Source of the DNA: Niveispirillum sp. SYP-B3756
GTDB lineage: Bacteria > Pseudomonadota > Alphaproteobacteria > Azospirillales > Azospirillaceae
Length of the DNA stretch: 64,000 nucleotides
Direction of reading: 5' to 3'
NCBI RefSeq assembly: GCF_009495745.1
Contig: NZ_WIDQ01000005.1
Span: 169,233 to 233,232, forward strand
How positions within the stretch are numbered: position 1 is the stretch's first letter; every line of letters starts with the position of its first letter. The notes beneath the pieces were generated by a model. It did not search any database and had not been told where the DNA came from. It worked only from the letters and a program-made list of their open reading frames with translations. Positions 25,528 to 34,726 of the stretch are shown here, piece by piece. Both the position numbers and the translations under genes were made by a program.

Positions 25528-27341
25528 GCCACAATCCCTTCGCCGATGCGTGCCGGCCAGCGGGCCATGATCTCCGTCCGACCCTTGGCCCGCAGGCTCA
25601 ACCGGGTGAAGGAATTGATGCTGGCATAAAGGGAGAAGAACCGTTCCAGCACGGCGGCGGGCAGAAAGATGCCGGTGCTGCCGCCGCGTTCCGGGTCCAG
25701 CACCAGTTCAATATCCAGGCCACGGCACAGGGTCGCCACATCGGTATGCGGTGCCCGCGCCGTGGTGCGGCGGCTGGTAACAGAGACAACGGCATCCACC
25801 AGGGCGCGGGTTTCCGGTGTATCCTTCAGATCGTAGAGCCGCAGGATGGCGCGCAGCGCATCCGCCCCACCCGGCCCATCCACCAGCGACAGATGGTTCA
25901 GCGACAGGTGAGAGATCAGCCGCCAGCGCGCCCCATTGCCCGTGGCCGGGCGGATCACCGGGGTGGGCGGGGTCAGGCAGGCGATGGGCAGCAAGGGCCC
26001 GCCATCGGACAGGGTGAAATGCGGATGCCCCCCGCCAAACGGCAATTGCGCCGGCAGGTCGCGGTTGAAGCACAAGGTCTCCACACTCACCGTCCAGTCG
26101 GCGGGGATGGAGGGGTTCAGGCCCAGATCCACCAGCGACAGGAACATGTCGGTGCTGGCATCGCGGCTGCCGCGCGGGCGGCGCATCGCGTGCCAGAAAT
26201 GTTGCTGCTTGTCCGGGTCCGGCGACTGGTGCCCGCCATAAAGCGGGGCGATGGATAGTTTTTCGCCACGAGGGGACGATGCGGTGACGCGCTCAATGGC
26301 ATAAATCTCCCGCGCTTCCGGGCGGCGGGCATCGGGCTGCACCAGATATTCATTCACCTCGTGTCCCAGGATGATCGGTTCCGCCGCCTGGCGGAACAGG
26401 TTCACCACCGGCACACAGCCCAGCGCGAACAGCGACGGGCGCACCAGCTTTTCGCCTTCCTGCCAGGCGCGGTCGAGATAGAGGTAAATCTCCATCTCCT
26501 TGCCCACGCCGCGCAGGATGCGGGCCGACAGGCCGCGCAGATCGACAAACAGGAACTTTTCCGGGAAGGCAAACAGCTCTGTCAGCAACCGATAACCGAT
26601 GAAGGATTGCGCGCCATAGGGCACCATGCCGTCCTCCGGCTCAAACCCCACCGCCGACAGGCAATCCGGCCCCAAGGTCACCGGCACCGGATCATTGATA
26701 TCCGACACCAATGCCATGCCGATGACATTGTTCAACAGCAATTCATGCAGGCGGTACACCGCCTCCGGCGGGCCGTTCAGGAAAAAACGCAGCCGGTCCG
26801 GCCCCAGTTCCGTCAGATTCATCCCCTGGGCGGTGGCGCTGATCTTCAGGCGCAGCACCGACTTGGCCACCCGTGCCGCCGGCACCAGGGGGGCTGCCGC
26901 CGGCATGGCGGCCAGACTGGCCGTCGTCACCTCAATGGGCCAGACCTCTGCCGGCATGGTGGTACGGAAACGGCAGGGCTCCCCGCGCACCGGCTCGGTC
27001 TCCAGCGCCGCCCCGCGCGGGACGGCGTGGCTGCTGGTCAGTTCCGGGGCCGCCTTCATCTGCACCACGGCCATGGAAGGCATGGGCGTGACATAATGGG
27101 GATAGAGCATCCCCAGCAGCGCGTCGGTCAGTTCCGGGAAATCATCATCCAGCTTCTGCCGTACACGCGCGGTGAGATAAGCGAAGCTCTCAATCAATCG
27201 GGCGACATGCGGATCATCCACCGCATTGGGGCTGATGCGCAGATTGCCCGCCACCTTGGGATGATCAGCGGCAAACTGTGCTGCTGCGCGGCGGATGGCG
27301 GCCAGTTCCTGGGAATAGAAGGAAAGAAACGTGTCAGGCAT
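25524..27341 (-). CDS. tssF: T6SS baseplate protein TssF
   Basis: A 605-residue TssF (VasA/ImpG), the largest wedge component of the baseplate. The N-terminus FLSFYSQELAAIRRAAAQFA and the following HVARLIESFAYLTARVRQKL are characteristic. So is FAFPEKFLFVDLRGL in the middle and the C-terminal GGGSTGIFLPAAVLERFFSL. The ATG at 27341 has AAGGG nine bases upstream and overlaps the tssE end by 8 bp, indicating coupled translation. Confidence 0.95.
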   Translation of the reverse strand: MPDTFLSFYSQELAAIRRAAAQFAADHPKVAGNLRISPNAVDDPHVARLIESFAYLTARVRQKLDDDFPELTDALLGMLYPHYVTPMPSMAVVQMKAAPELTSSHAVPRGAALETEPVRGEPCRFRTTMPAEVWPIEVTTASLAAMPAAAPLVPAARVAKSVLRLKISATAQGMNLTELGPDRLRFFLNGPPEAVYRLHELLLNNVIGMALVSDINDPVPVTLGPDCLSAVGFEPEDGMVPYGAQSFIGYRLLTELFAFPEKFLFVDLRGLSARILRGVGKEMEIYLYLDRAWQEGEKLVRPSLFALGCVPVVNLFRQAAEPIILGHEVNEYLVQPDARRPEAREIYAIERVTASSPRGEKLSIAPLYGGHQSPDPDKQQHFWHAMRRPRGSRDASTDMFLSLVDLGLNPSIPADWTVSVETLCFNRDLPAQLPFGGGHPHFTLSDGGPLLPIACLTPPTPVIRPATGNGARWRLISHLSLNHLSLVDGPGGADALRAILRLYDLKDTPETRALVDAVVSVTSRRTTARAPHTDVATLCRGLDIELVLDPERGGSTGIFLPAAVLERFFSLYASINSFTRLSLRAKGRTEIMARWPARIGEGIVA

Positions 27342-27822
27342 GGCTGCCGCCCTTAATGGAGAAGGTCTGGCTGACCGGATCGAAGACGGATTCAAAGACA
27401 ATCGGCTCTGGTGAAGGTTCCACCCGGATCACCGCTTCCACCCGGAAACGCAGGGTGCGGTCCAGCACATGGTCGCTGGTTAGCACCGACACGGCGACGC
27501 CGGCCAGACGCGGTTCGAAATTGCGGATGGCGGTTTCCAGGGCGCGGCCGAAAATCGCGTGTCGTTCCGCCGTCGCCATATTGATGGAAGTGAAGTCGGG
27601 AATGCCGAAGCGCAGCGGGCTGCGCGCCAACTCCCCAATCTCCCCGCCCGGCACGCCGGGGCGGCGGCGGGTATTCAACAGGGCTTCCAGATCGCGGCGG
27701 ATGGCCTGTTTCAGTTGCGCCAGGGCGGCATTCCAGCCGACCTGACGCACGCTTGGCCCTTCCACCGGCTGTAACAGCCGGTCGAACACGGACGGGATGA
27801 TGGTGACGGGCGGGGCGGCCAT
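27334..27822 (-). CDS. tssE: T6SS baseplate protein TssE
   Basis: A 162-residue gp25-like protein linking baseplate and sheath. Typical signals are PSVFDRLL at the start, IRRDLEALLNTRR, the YG-type turn region GIPDF, and AIRNFEPRLAGV preceding the C-terminal beta strands. It begins 4 bp after tagJ ends and overlaps tssF. Confidence 0.93.
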   Translation of the reverse strand: MAAPPVTIIPSVFDRLLQPVEGPSVRQVGWNAALAQLKQAIRRDLEALLNTRRRPGVPGGEIGELARSPLRFGIPDFTSINMATAERHAIFGRALETAIRNFEPRLAGVAVSVLTSDHVLDRTLRFRVEAVIRVEPSPEPIVFESVFDPVSQTFSIKGGSHA

Positions 27823-27826
27823 CGGC

Positions 27827-28615
27827 TTACCCCCCTGTTGGCGTGAAATGCAGACTGGTCAGGTCCAGCACCGGTTTCGCCTGATCGCCCAGCAGGAAAC
27901 AGCGCTGGCCCTTGCCCAGCACCAGCCCGGCCTGTTCCTGCCAATCGGTGGCACGGCCCAGGCGGAAGGCGGGCGTATCCGGGGCAATTGCGGCATAGAT
28001 CGCCGGCATGTAAAGCGTGCCGGTGGTGCCATCATCCAGGGTCAGCCGCACTTCCCGCCAGATCAGGTCCAGCAACTGGCGGGCCGGCACGAAATCCAGC
28101 CCCGCCATATCGGCCAGATCAACCCAGAGATAGCGGCCATCCATGGTCAGCAATTCCAGCAGGCCGCCGGTGGCATCATCCAGATCGCGGAAATCATCGA
28201 AGCCTGGGCCTGCCTTGGGCGCACGGGCAGTTTCCGCCTGGGCGTAGAGCGAGGCAGCGCCCGCTTTGTCGCCTTCGCGCCATTTGACGCCGGCTTCCAG
28301 ATGCAGGCGGATAGCATCGGAGGGTTCGCGCAGCAGGTCGGGCGGGCGGCCGGCACGGTACCAGTCCTGCCGCGCCGCTTCCGCCCGGATCAGGTGGCGG
28401 GTCAGGCTGATGCGGCGCTGCAGCTCCGGGGCCTGATTCAGCAGGATGGCCAATTGGGCATCGGCGCGCTCCAGTTCCCCATTGGCGCAGAACAGTTCGG
28501 CCAGCCGATAGCGGGCCGTCTTGTCCGTCGGCCCCCGACGCACCGCCTCCGTCGCCGCCACAATGGCACCCGGCAGGTCATCGGCGTCGATATGGTGTTG
28601 CAGGGCGGTGGTCAT
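27827..28615 (-). CDS. tagJ: T6SS accessory protein TagJ (ImpE family)
   Basis: A 262-residue ImpE/TagJ protein. The N-terminal half is TPR-like and helical (GPTDKTARYRLAELFCANGE; LERADAQLAILLNQAPELQ). The C-terminal half contains LLELLTMDGRYLWVDLADM and VREVRLTL-type strands typical of the family. TagJ proteins can bind the sheath protein TssB and are accessory to ClpV action in some systems. It directly precedes tssE and follows a hairpin repeat that may separate it from tssC. Confidence 0.88.
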   Translation of the reverse strand: MTTALQHHIDADDLPGAIVAATEAVRRGPTDKTARYRLAELFCANGELERADAQLAILLNQAPELQRRISLTRHLIRAEAARQDWYRAGRPPDLLREPSDAIRLHLEAGVKWREGDKAGAASLYAQAETARAPKAGPGFDDFRDLDDATGGLLELLTMDGRYLWVDLADMAGLDFVPARQLLDLIWREVRLTLDDGTTGTLYMPAIYAAIAPDTPAFRLGRATDWQEQAGLVLGKGQRCFLLGDQAKPVLDLTSLHFTPTGG

Positions 28616-28657
28616 GGGATGGTCCTGTTGTTAAGTGAAATGTCCAACGCTCTGTTT

Positions 28658-28742
28658 CCGTCACCCCGGCGAAGGCCGGGGTCCAGGGGCCACAAGCGCG
28701 TCGCTCTATGATGCTGGACCCCGGCCTTCGCCGGGGTGACGG
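28658..28742. repeat. Pair of inverted GC-rich repeat units
   Basis: Two 29-bp copies (28658-28686 and 28714-28742) are exact inverted complements separated by 27 bp. Each unit itself contains CCCCGGC-GAAG-GCCGGGG. This is the intergenic repeat form common in many alphaproteobacteria. It sits inside the T6SS operon between the second tssC and tagJ and would form a very strong hairpin in mRNA. That could dampen or stabilise expression of the downstream genes. Confidence 0.85.
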
Positions 28743-28763
28743 TAGAGAGAGCGAACAGGTTGA

Positions 28764-30215
28764 TCACCCCTGCGGCCCCACCAGTTCCGTCACCAGCCGG
28801 AAACTGGTCTGGATATCGTCCAACTGGAAATGCGGTTTCAGGTGGATGACGCAGCCGAAGGCACCGGGGCGGCCGGCAATGTCGCGCACCTGCACCTCTG
28901 CTTCGCGCAACGGGTAACGGGCCTTGAAGGAGAGCGCCGCATCATCATTGCCCAGGCAATAACCGCGCAGCCAACTGCGCAAATGATCCTCAAACTCCGC
29001 CGCCGTGGCGAAGGAACCGATCTTGTCCCGCCCGATCAGCTTGATGTAATGGGCAAAGCGGGAGGCGCAGAGCACATATTGCAGCATCGCCGACAGGCGC
29101 GCATTGGATGTGGCCGTGGCCCGGTCATAGGCTTTGGGATTATGCAGCGACTGGGTGCTGTAAAAGACGCAGGCATCCAGATAGCCAACGCGCGACAGGG
29201 GCACCATGCCCATCTCGCTCAATTGCTTTTCCTGCCCGTCGGAGAAATAGACCTCCAGCGGCGGGGCCGCCGGGCCGCTGCGCCCGAAGGAGGGGAAGGC
29301 ATAGCCGGGAAACTCCGTCAGCACGCCGCCGGCCTCCATATCCTCCGGCGCGCCACGGATATCGGCGAACCAGCCATAATGGTGATAGGCACGCATCACC
29401 ACGGTGGCGAAGGCAAAGGCGGCATTGCCCCAGAGGTAATCCGCCGCCCCCGGCCGGCCGGCATATTCGGTGAAGCGAAAACCATCCACCCGGTGCGGAT
29501 CATGGCCATAGGGTTGGCGCATCAGGATGCGCGGCAGGGCCAGCCCCAGAAACCTTGCATCATCGGCATCGCGCAGCCCCCGCCAGCGCAGATGATCCGG
29601 CCCATCAAAGGAACGGGACAGGTCCACCGTGCCGCCCATGTCGCTGAAACTGTCCAGCCCCAGCAATGCGGGCGAACAGCTTGTCACAAAGGGGCAGAAG
29701 GCCGCCGCCGCCACGGCGGCGATGGATTTCAGCGTACCGACATCGTCGGTCGGGTGATCGGCGCTGCGGTTATGGCGCACATAATAATCGCCGATCAGCA
29801 GGCCAAACGGTTCCCCGCCCGGCGTGCCGAACTCCTCGCTATAGACCTTGGCGAAAAGCTGGCTCTGGTCGAACTCGATGGCGCGTTCAAAATCGCGCGC
29901 CAGTTCCCGCCACGCCACATCCAACATGCGGATTTTCACCGCGCGGGCGGATGCCGCCGTTTCCACCAGTTGCAACAGCCCCCGCCAGGTTGCTTCCAGC
30001 CGCTGCATCCTTGGGTGATGCAGGATGGCATTCACCTGCGCCGTCAACAGCCGGTCGATGGCGGCGATCAACTGGTCGATGATCAGTCTTTTATCGGGAT
30101 GGCGGCGCAACTGCGCCCGCCAGTCGGCGCCCGTATCCGCCTGCGTAGGCCGGCGGGGATCATTCCCCGCCGGCACCGCCTGCGGCCTGGGCGTCAACAC
30201 CAGGGGCTGATGCAT
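28764..30215 (-). CDS. Second TssC-like sheath protein
   Basis: A 483-residue TssC homologue next to the canonical tssC. Shared motifs include [33 protein letters not shown], the RFAHYIKLIGRDKIGSF segment and a C-terminal YPLREAEVQVRDIAGRPGAF. The N-terminal helix region is more diverged (Arg-rich, residues 20-60). In Agrobacterium a comparable pair exists (TssC41 forming the sheath with TssB, plus TssC40). By analogy this copy is probably the TssC40 type with an accessory role. Its ATG overlaps the tssC stop by one base (TAATG). Confidence 0.9.
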   Translation of the reverse strand: MHQPLVLTPRPQAVPAGNDPRRPTQADTGADWRAQLRRHPDKRLIIDQLIAAIDRLLTAQVNAILHHPRMQRLEATWRGLLQLVETAASARAVKIRMLDVAWRELARDFERAIEFDQSQLFAKVYSEEFGTPGGEPFGLLIGDYYVRHNRSADHPTDDVGTLKSIAAVAAAAFCPFVTSCSPALLGLDSFSDMGGTVDLSRSFDGPDHLRWRGLRDADDARFLGLALPRILMRQPYGHDPHRVDGFRFTEYAGRPGAADYLWGNAAFAFATVVMRAYHHYGWFADIRGAPEDMEAGGVLTEFPGYAFPSFGRSGPAAPPLEVYFSDGQEKQLSEMGMVPLSRVGYLDACVFYSTQSLHNPKAYDRATATSNARLSAMLQYVLCASRFAHYIKLIGRDKIGSFATAAEFEDHLRSWLRGYCLGNDDAALSFKARYPLREAEVQVRDIAGRPGAFGCVIHLKPHFQLDDIQTSFRLVTELVGPQG

Positions 30216-31708
30216 TATTGCTTGCTCGGGATACGCGCCACCATGCGCAGGGAGGTGGTCAGTTCTTCCATCTGCAGCCAGGGCCGCATCCAGGCGATGG
30301 CGTTATAGGAACCGGGCTTGCCGGGGATTTCCTTCACCGTCACCTTGGCCTCGCGCAGCGGATAGGCTGCCTTCATCTCCTGGCCGGCCCCTTCATTGGC
30401 GTTGACGTAATTGTTGATCCAGCGGTTCAACCAGGCTTCGCAATCCTCCACTTCCAGGAAGGAACCGATCTTGTCGCGCGCCATCACCTTCAGGTAATGG
30501 GCGAAACGCGAGGTGGCCATCATATAGGGCAGCCGGGCAGAGATGGCGGCATTGGCCGTGGCATCGGGCCGGTCATATTTCTTGGGCTTCTGCACCGTCT
30601 GGGCGCCGAAGAACACGGCATAATCGGTATTCTTGTAATGGCAGAGCGGCAGGAAGCCCAGCTTGCCCAGTTCCGCATCCCGGCGGTCCGTGATGCCGAT
30701 TTCCGTCGGGCATTTCTGGTCAGGGTCGCCATCATCGCTGGTGAAGATATAGGTGGGCAGATTATCCACCTTGCCACCACCTTCGGCCCCGCGAATGGCG
30801 GTACACCAGCCATATTTGGCAAAGGCCTCCGTCATCCGCGCGCCCATCACATAGGCGGCGTTCATCCAGCAGAAATTCTCATGCTCCTGCGCCTGGTTGC
30901 GGCCATCGGTGCCGGGCGGCGTTTCCTCGTAATTGAATTCGTCGATGGTCAGCGTGTTGGAGCCATAGGGCAACCGGGCCAGCACGCGCGGCAGGGAGAG
31001 CGTGACGAAGCGGCTATCCTCGCTGTCACGGAAGCTGCGCCACTGGGTATATTCCACCGTGTCGAAAATCTTCTCCAGGTCGCGCGGCTTGGCCAGATCG
31101 CGGTAATCCTGGAAACCGAAAAGCTGCGGGCTGGCGGCGGAGACGAACGGTGCAAAGGCCGCAGCGGAGATGGAGGAGATGCTGGTCAGCATCTGCACAT
31201 CTTCGGGGTGATTGGTGAATTCATAATCACCGATCAACATGCCATAGGGCTCACCGCCCGGCGTGCCGAACTCATTCTCGTACAGCTTCTTGAACAGTTC
31301 GCTCTGGTCGAACTCCACCGCCTTGGAGAGATCCTTCATCAATTCGCGCTTGCGCACATTCAACACGCGAATTTTCAGGTTGGCGCTGGTTTCCGTGTTC
31401 ATCACCAGATGGTGCAACCCGCGCCAACTCCCTTCCAGTTTCAGGAAGTCGGGATGGTGCATGATGGCGGCCAACTGCTTGGACAGTTTGGCATCCAGCG
31501 CGTTGACCGCCTCGTTGATGGTCAGGGTCAGGTTGCGGCGATAGGTGACGGTGCCGTTCAGCGCCTCCTGCGTCAGGGTGCGCAGCAGGCTTCCAACGCG
31601 CGACGGTTCCGTCTGCCGGGTGGCGCTGATCGCCTGATCCAACAGCGACGGCGCGCCGTCCAGGGCTTCGGTCTTGGTGGCAGAGGTGGCAAGCGTTTGC
31701 GTCGACAT
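30215..31708 (-). CDS. tssC: T6SS contractile sheath large subunit TssC
   Basis: A 497-residue sheath subunit (VipB). Signature stretches: [55 protein letters not shown], and the C-terminal [20 protein letters not shown]. The ATG at 31708 has GAGGAGGTGAAGTG directly before it and overlaps the tssB stop (TGATG). Together with TssB it forms the contractile sheath. Confidence 0.96.
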   Translation of the reverse strand: MSTQTLATSATKTEALDGAPSLLDQAISATRQTEPSRVGSLLRTLTQEALNGTVTYRRNLTLTINEAVNALDAKLSKQLAAIMHHPDFLKLEGSWRGLHHLVMNTETSANLKIRVLNVRKRELMKDLSKAVEFDQSELFKKLYENEFGTPGGEPYGMLIGDYEFTNHPEDVQMLTSISSISAAAFAPFVSAASPQLFGFQDYRDLAKPRDLEKIFDTVEYTQWRSFRDSEDSRFVTLSLPRVLARLPYGSNTLTIDEFNYEETPPGTDGRNQAQEHENFCWMNAAYVMGARMTEAFAKYGWCTAIRGAEGGGKVDNLPTYIFTSDDGDPDQKCPTEIGITDRRDAELGKLGFLPLCHYKNTDYAVFFGAQTVQKPKKYDRPDATANAAISARLPYMMATSRFAHYLKVMARDKIGSFLEVEDCEAWLNRWINNYVNANEGAGQEMKAAYPLREAKVTVKEIPGKPGSYNAIAWMRPWLQMEELTTSLRMVARIPSKQ

Positions 31709-32217
31709 CACTTCACCTCCTCAGGGGTGGCGGCCAATTGTTCGGACAGTTTGCGCAACTGGGCATCGTCCTGCAGGATCTGCTCCAGCAGATCTTCCAA
31801 CTGGGTGGACCGGTCAGCCTTGGTCAGCAGGTCGCGCAACTGGTTGCGGGTTTCCAGCAACTGGCGCAGTGCGGGCACCTGCTGCACGATCTGCCCCGGC
31901 TCCATATCCTCCAGGGAGGCGAATTTCAGCTCCACCGCCATTTCGCTGCCATCGCCGGCCAACTCATTCGCCACCCGCAGGCGCAGTTGCGGCTTCATGC
32001 GGGCCAGGATTTCGTTGAAATTATCGCGGTCGATCTGGATGAATTTGCGGTCCTTCAGCGGCTTCACATCGTCAGACGGATCGCCGGAAAAGTCGCCCAA
32101 CACGCCGACGACGAAGGGAAGCTCCTTCTCCACCATCGCGCCATCGGTTTCGACCTCGTACTTGATATGGACGCGGGGCTTACGAACCCGCTCCAGCTTG
32201 TCATGCACACTGGCCAT
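31708..32217 (-). CDS. tssB: T6SS contractile sheath small subunit TssB
   Basis: A 169-residue VipA protein. Hallmarks are [54 protein letters not shown] and [15 protein letters not shown]. The C-terminal helical part pairs with TssC. It lies 57 bp after tssA and is coupled to tssC by a one-base overlap. Confidence 0.96.
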   Translation of the reverse strand: MASVHDKLERVRKPRVHIKYEVETDGAMVEKELPFVVGVLGDFSGDPSDDVKPLKDRKFIQIDRDNFNEILARMKPQLRLRVANELAGDGSEMAVELKFASLEDMEPGQIVQQVPALRQLLETRNQLRDLLTKADRSTQLEDLLEQILQDDAQLRKLSEQLAATPEEVK

Positions 32218-32274
32218 GTCATTTCTCCTGAAACTTTAAAGGTTTGCTGTTCGCGGTCAGGTGGAAAAAAAGGG

Positions 32275-33381
32275 TCAGGAAGGCGGGGGCACGCGGATGC
32301 CCGCCGCCGTCAGCATGGAATTGCGTACCGCCGGATCGGCCACCAGTTCGGCCAGCAATTCCGGCAGGGTCATCTGGCCGCGCCGCACCAAGTCTTCGAT
32401 CGTGTAGGAGATCGGGGAATGCGGTTCGGTGCGGCGGAAAAACCGACCAATATCGGCCAGCAGGCGCAGCGCCTCCTCCCGGCTGGCGATGCCTTCGGGG
32501 CCGACAGCCGGGCCAGAACGGGGCGGCGTGATCTGGATGGGCGTGCCGCTGACACTGGTTTCCAGGATCGGGTCATCCGCTGCCACCGGGTCAGCCATCG
32601 CCTCTTCCTTGTTCAGTTCCGTCAGGAACAGGGTGGCATCCTCAATTTCTTCCAACAGGTTAGCGATGGCGGATGTCGGTGGTGCTTCCGTCCCACAGCG
32701 TTCCGTCAATACCCGGTCCAGGTCGGCAAAGGCGGCCCGGCAGGCGCGGATATAGGCCAGTAGCCGGCGCTTTTCCGCCACCGGAACCGCCGCCATGCGC
32801 TGGCGCAACGCATCCGGCGACGGGGTGCGATTGGGCCGGTTGCGGGTGTCCGGCGTCTGCACCGCCCGCTGAGCCAACTGGAAATGCCAGAAGGCAAAAC
32901 CGCCATCATTGCGCAGCAGCGGCACCTTGCGGATGGGCTGGATCAGCGTGCCTTCCGCACCGATGCCATTCAGCCCGGCCACGGCGGCCATGCGCACGCC
33001 CACCCCATCCTCGTCGGGCAGCGGATGTACATTATCCCAGAACCGTTCCACCAGACCGGTCAGCAGGCGGAACCCGTCCGCCAGCCCGGCAAACCCATCC
33101 AGCCGCACGGCGGCTTCCACCAGCCAGACGGCCACTTCCAGATCCTTGGAGCGGTCGGTCAGCAGGGCCGTGCCGCTCTCCAGAATCTGCTGCCATTCTT
33201 TCAGCGGGGCCTGCGCCTCGTCATCGGAATCTGCCCGGCGTTCGGTGGCCCGCGCGCCGGCGCGCAAATCCTTCAGGTGATAATAACCACCCTCCCCGCC
33301 TGCCTTCCCGCGCAGATCAGGGCCGCAGGCACGGGGGCCTTCCAGCGGGGTCAGCAGAATATCGAGATCAAACAAAGCCAT
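32275..33381 (-). CDS. tssA: T6SS cap/assembly protein TssA
   Basis: A 368-residue TssA with the ImpA N-terminal domain at about 5-130 (start ALFDLDILLTPLEGPRACGP, then FWDNVHPLPDEDG). A variable middle region and a C-terminal helical part (RREEALRLLADIGRFFRRTEPHSP-like) follow. TssA primes baseplate and sheath assembly. The ATG at 33381 follows AGGGGGTGAGCCC; an upstream extension of the frame runs antisense-like through the kinase gene and is not credible. It begins 5 bp after ppkA ends. Confidence 0.92.
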   Translation of the reverse strand: MALFDLDILLTPLEGPRACGPDLRGKAGGEGGYYHLKDLRAGARATERRADSDDEAQAPLKEWQQILESGTALLTDRSKDLEVAVWLVEAAVRLDGFAGLADGFRLLTGLVERFWDNVHPLPDEDGVGVRMAAVAGLNGIGAEGTLIQPIRKVPLLRNDGGFAFWHFQLAQRAVQTPDTRNRPNRTPSPDALRQRMAAVPVAEKRRLLAYIRACRAAFADLDRVLTERCGTEAPPTSAIANLLEEIEDATLFLTELNKEEAMADPVAADDPILETSVSGTPIQITPPRSGPAVGPEGIASREEALRLLADIGRFFRRTEPHSPISYTIEDLVRRGQMTLPELLAELVADPAVRNSMLTAAGIRVPPPS

Positions 33382-33385
33382 GGGC

Positions 33386-34726
33386 TCACCCCCTGCCTTT
33401 ACCGAACAGGGAACCGATGCGGGACAGCAGCCCGCCACCCGTTGCCGCCCCCGGCGCATCCAGCCCGCGCAGCAGAACCGACAGGTCGGTCGGCCGCTGT
33501 TTGGGATCGGGCTGCAACATGGCGCGGATGATGGGGCGCAGCCGGTCGGGCACGGCGTCCAGCGGCGGCACGCTGCGGCGGGCGTCGGCCGCCTGATCGG
33601 GCGTCTGGCCCATGGGCAGTTTCTCGCCCCGCGCGGCAGCCGCAATCACCAGCCCCAGGCTATAGATATCGGAGGCGATACCGATGGTCCCGCCATGCAG
33701 GCCCAGTTGCTCCGGTGAGGCGAAGGAGAATTTGCCGGCGAAATCCAGCCCATCGCGCGGCGTCACCCCGCCGCGCAGTTCCGCCGCCACGCCGAAATCA
33801 ATGATCTTGGCCGCCGCCGGATTATCATCGGGCAGCAGGATATTGTCCGGTGAGACGTCCCGATGCACCAGACCGGCAGCATGGATGGCCGACAGCCCCG
33901 CCGCCAGCCGGCGCAACAGTGCTTCCAGTGCCGACAGGCGCAGGGGGCCGCGCCGGATCAGTTGCGAGAGCGACGGCCCATCAACATATTCCAGCAACAG
34001 CATGGAACGGCCGTCATTGTCACGGAACAGGCCGGCGCATTCCACGACCGCCTCATGCCGCACACGGCGCAGCAACCTTCCCTCCGCATGGAACATGCCG
34101 ACAATGCGGGGATCGTCCCGATAGGCCGGGATGATCACCTTGATGGCATGGTCGGTTTTCAGGTCACGGTGGCGGACCCGGTAAATCTCCCCCATGCCGC
34201 CACGCGCCAGCAGGGTGCGGACCTTGAAGCTGTTCAGCATCACCGCCCCCGGCGCCAGCGACCAGCCGGAACTGTCCGGCGGCGGTGTCGGGGCGGGGTC
34301 ATCATCGCGCCCGTCGGTGGCCTTGGCGATATAGCGTTCCAGCACGCCGCGCGCCGTGCGCAACAGGTCCAGCGTTTCGATTTCCGCCAGACCGGTGCGC
34401 TTGGCCTCCGCCCGGATGGCCCCGATCAGGCCGGCAAGCTGGTTTTCCACCACCTCCCGCGTGGCGGCCTTGGCCAGCGGGCCGGGGGCGGCGCGGATGG
34501 CGGTAAACTCCACCGGCTCCACCGGCGGGGCGGGTTCGCCCGGCACGAAACGGGTCAGTTCCTCCGGCGCTTCCGGTTCGGCAGCCAGCAGCAGGGAGGT
34601 TTCCTCATCCGGTTCCACCGGGGCGGACATCAGCAGCGATGTCACCTCATCCGGGGCTTCAGGGATGGGAAGTTGATCATCTGCCGGTTCAGCGGCGGAG
34701 CGGGCGGCCAGCATGGCATTGTTCAT
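33386..34726 (-). CDS. ppkA: T6SS Ser/Thr protein kinase PpkA
   Basis: A 446-residue Hanks-type kinase that, in characterised T6SSs, phosphorylates Fha or TssL to trigger assembly. The glycine loop ARGGMGEIY is at 174-182, the ATP-binding Lys196 in HAIK, the catalytic HRDVSPDN at 288-295 and DFG at 310-312. An acidic Pro-rich N-terminal region (1-160) precedes the kinase. No C-terminal transmembrane or VWA part is present, unlike the Pseudomonas protein, so this form appears cytosolic. Its start overlaps the tagF-pppA end by 4 bp, so kinase and phosphatase are made together. Confidence 0.93.
   Translation of the reverse strand: MNNAMLAARSAAEPADDQLPIPEAPDEVTSLLMSAPVEPDEETSLLLAAEPEAPEELTRFVPGEPAPPVEPVEFTAIRAAPGPLAKAATREVVENQLAGLIGAIRAEAKRTGLAEIETLDLLRTARGVLERYIAKATDGRDDDPAPTPPPDSSGWSLAPGAVMLNSFKVRTLLARGGMGEIYRVRHRDLKTDHAIKVIIPAYRDDPRIVGMFHAEGRLLRRVRHEAVVECAGLFRDNDGRSMLLLEYVDGPSLSQLIRRGPLRLSALEALLRRLAAGLSAIHAAGLVHRDVSPDNILLPDDNPAAAKIIDFGVAAELRGGVTPRDGLDFAGKFSFASPEQLGLHGGTIGIASDIYSLGLVIAAAARGEKLPMGQTPDQAADARRSVPPLDAVPDRLRPIIRAMLQPDPKQRPTDLSVLLRGLDAPGAATGGGLLSRIGSLFGKGRG

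Noticed and set aside
30218..32239. Plus-strand open frame of more than 670 codons opposite tssC and tssB
   Set aside because: The sheath genes on the minus strand are unmistakable; the opposite frame is a high-GC artefact.
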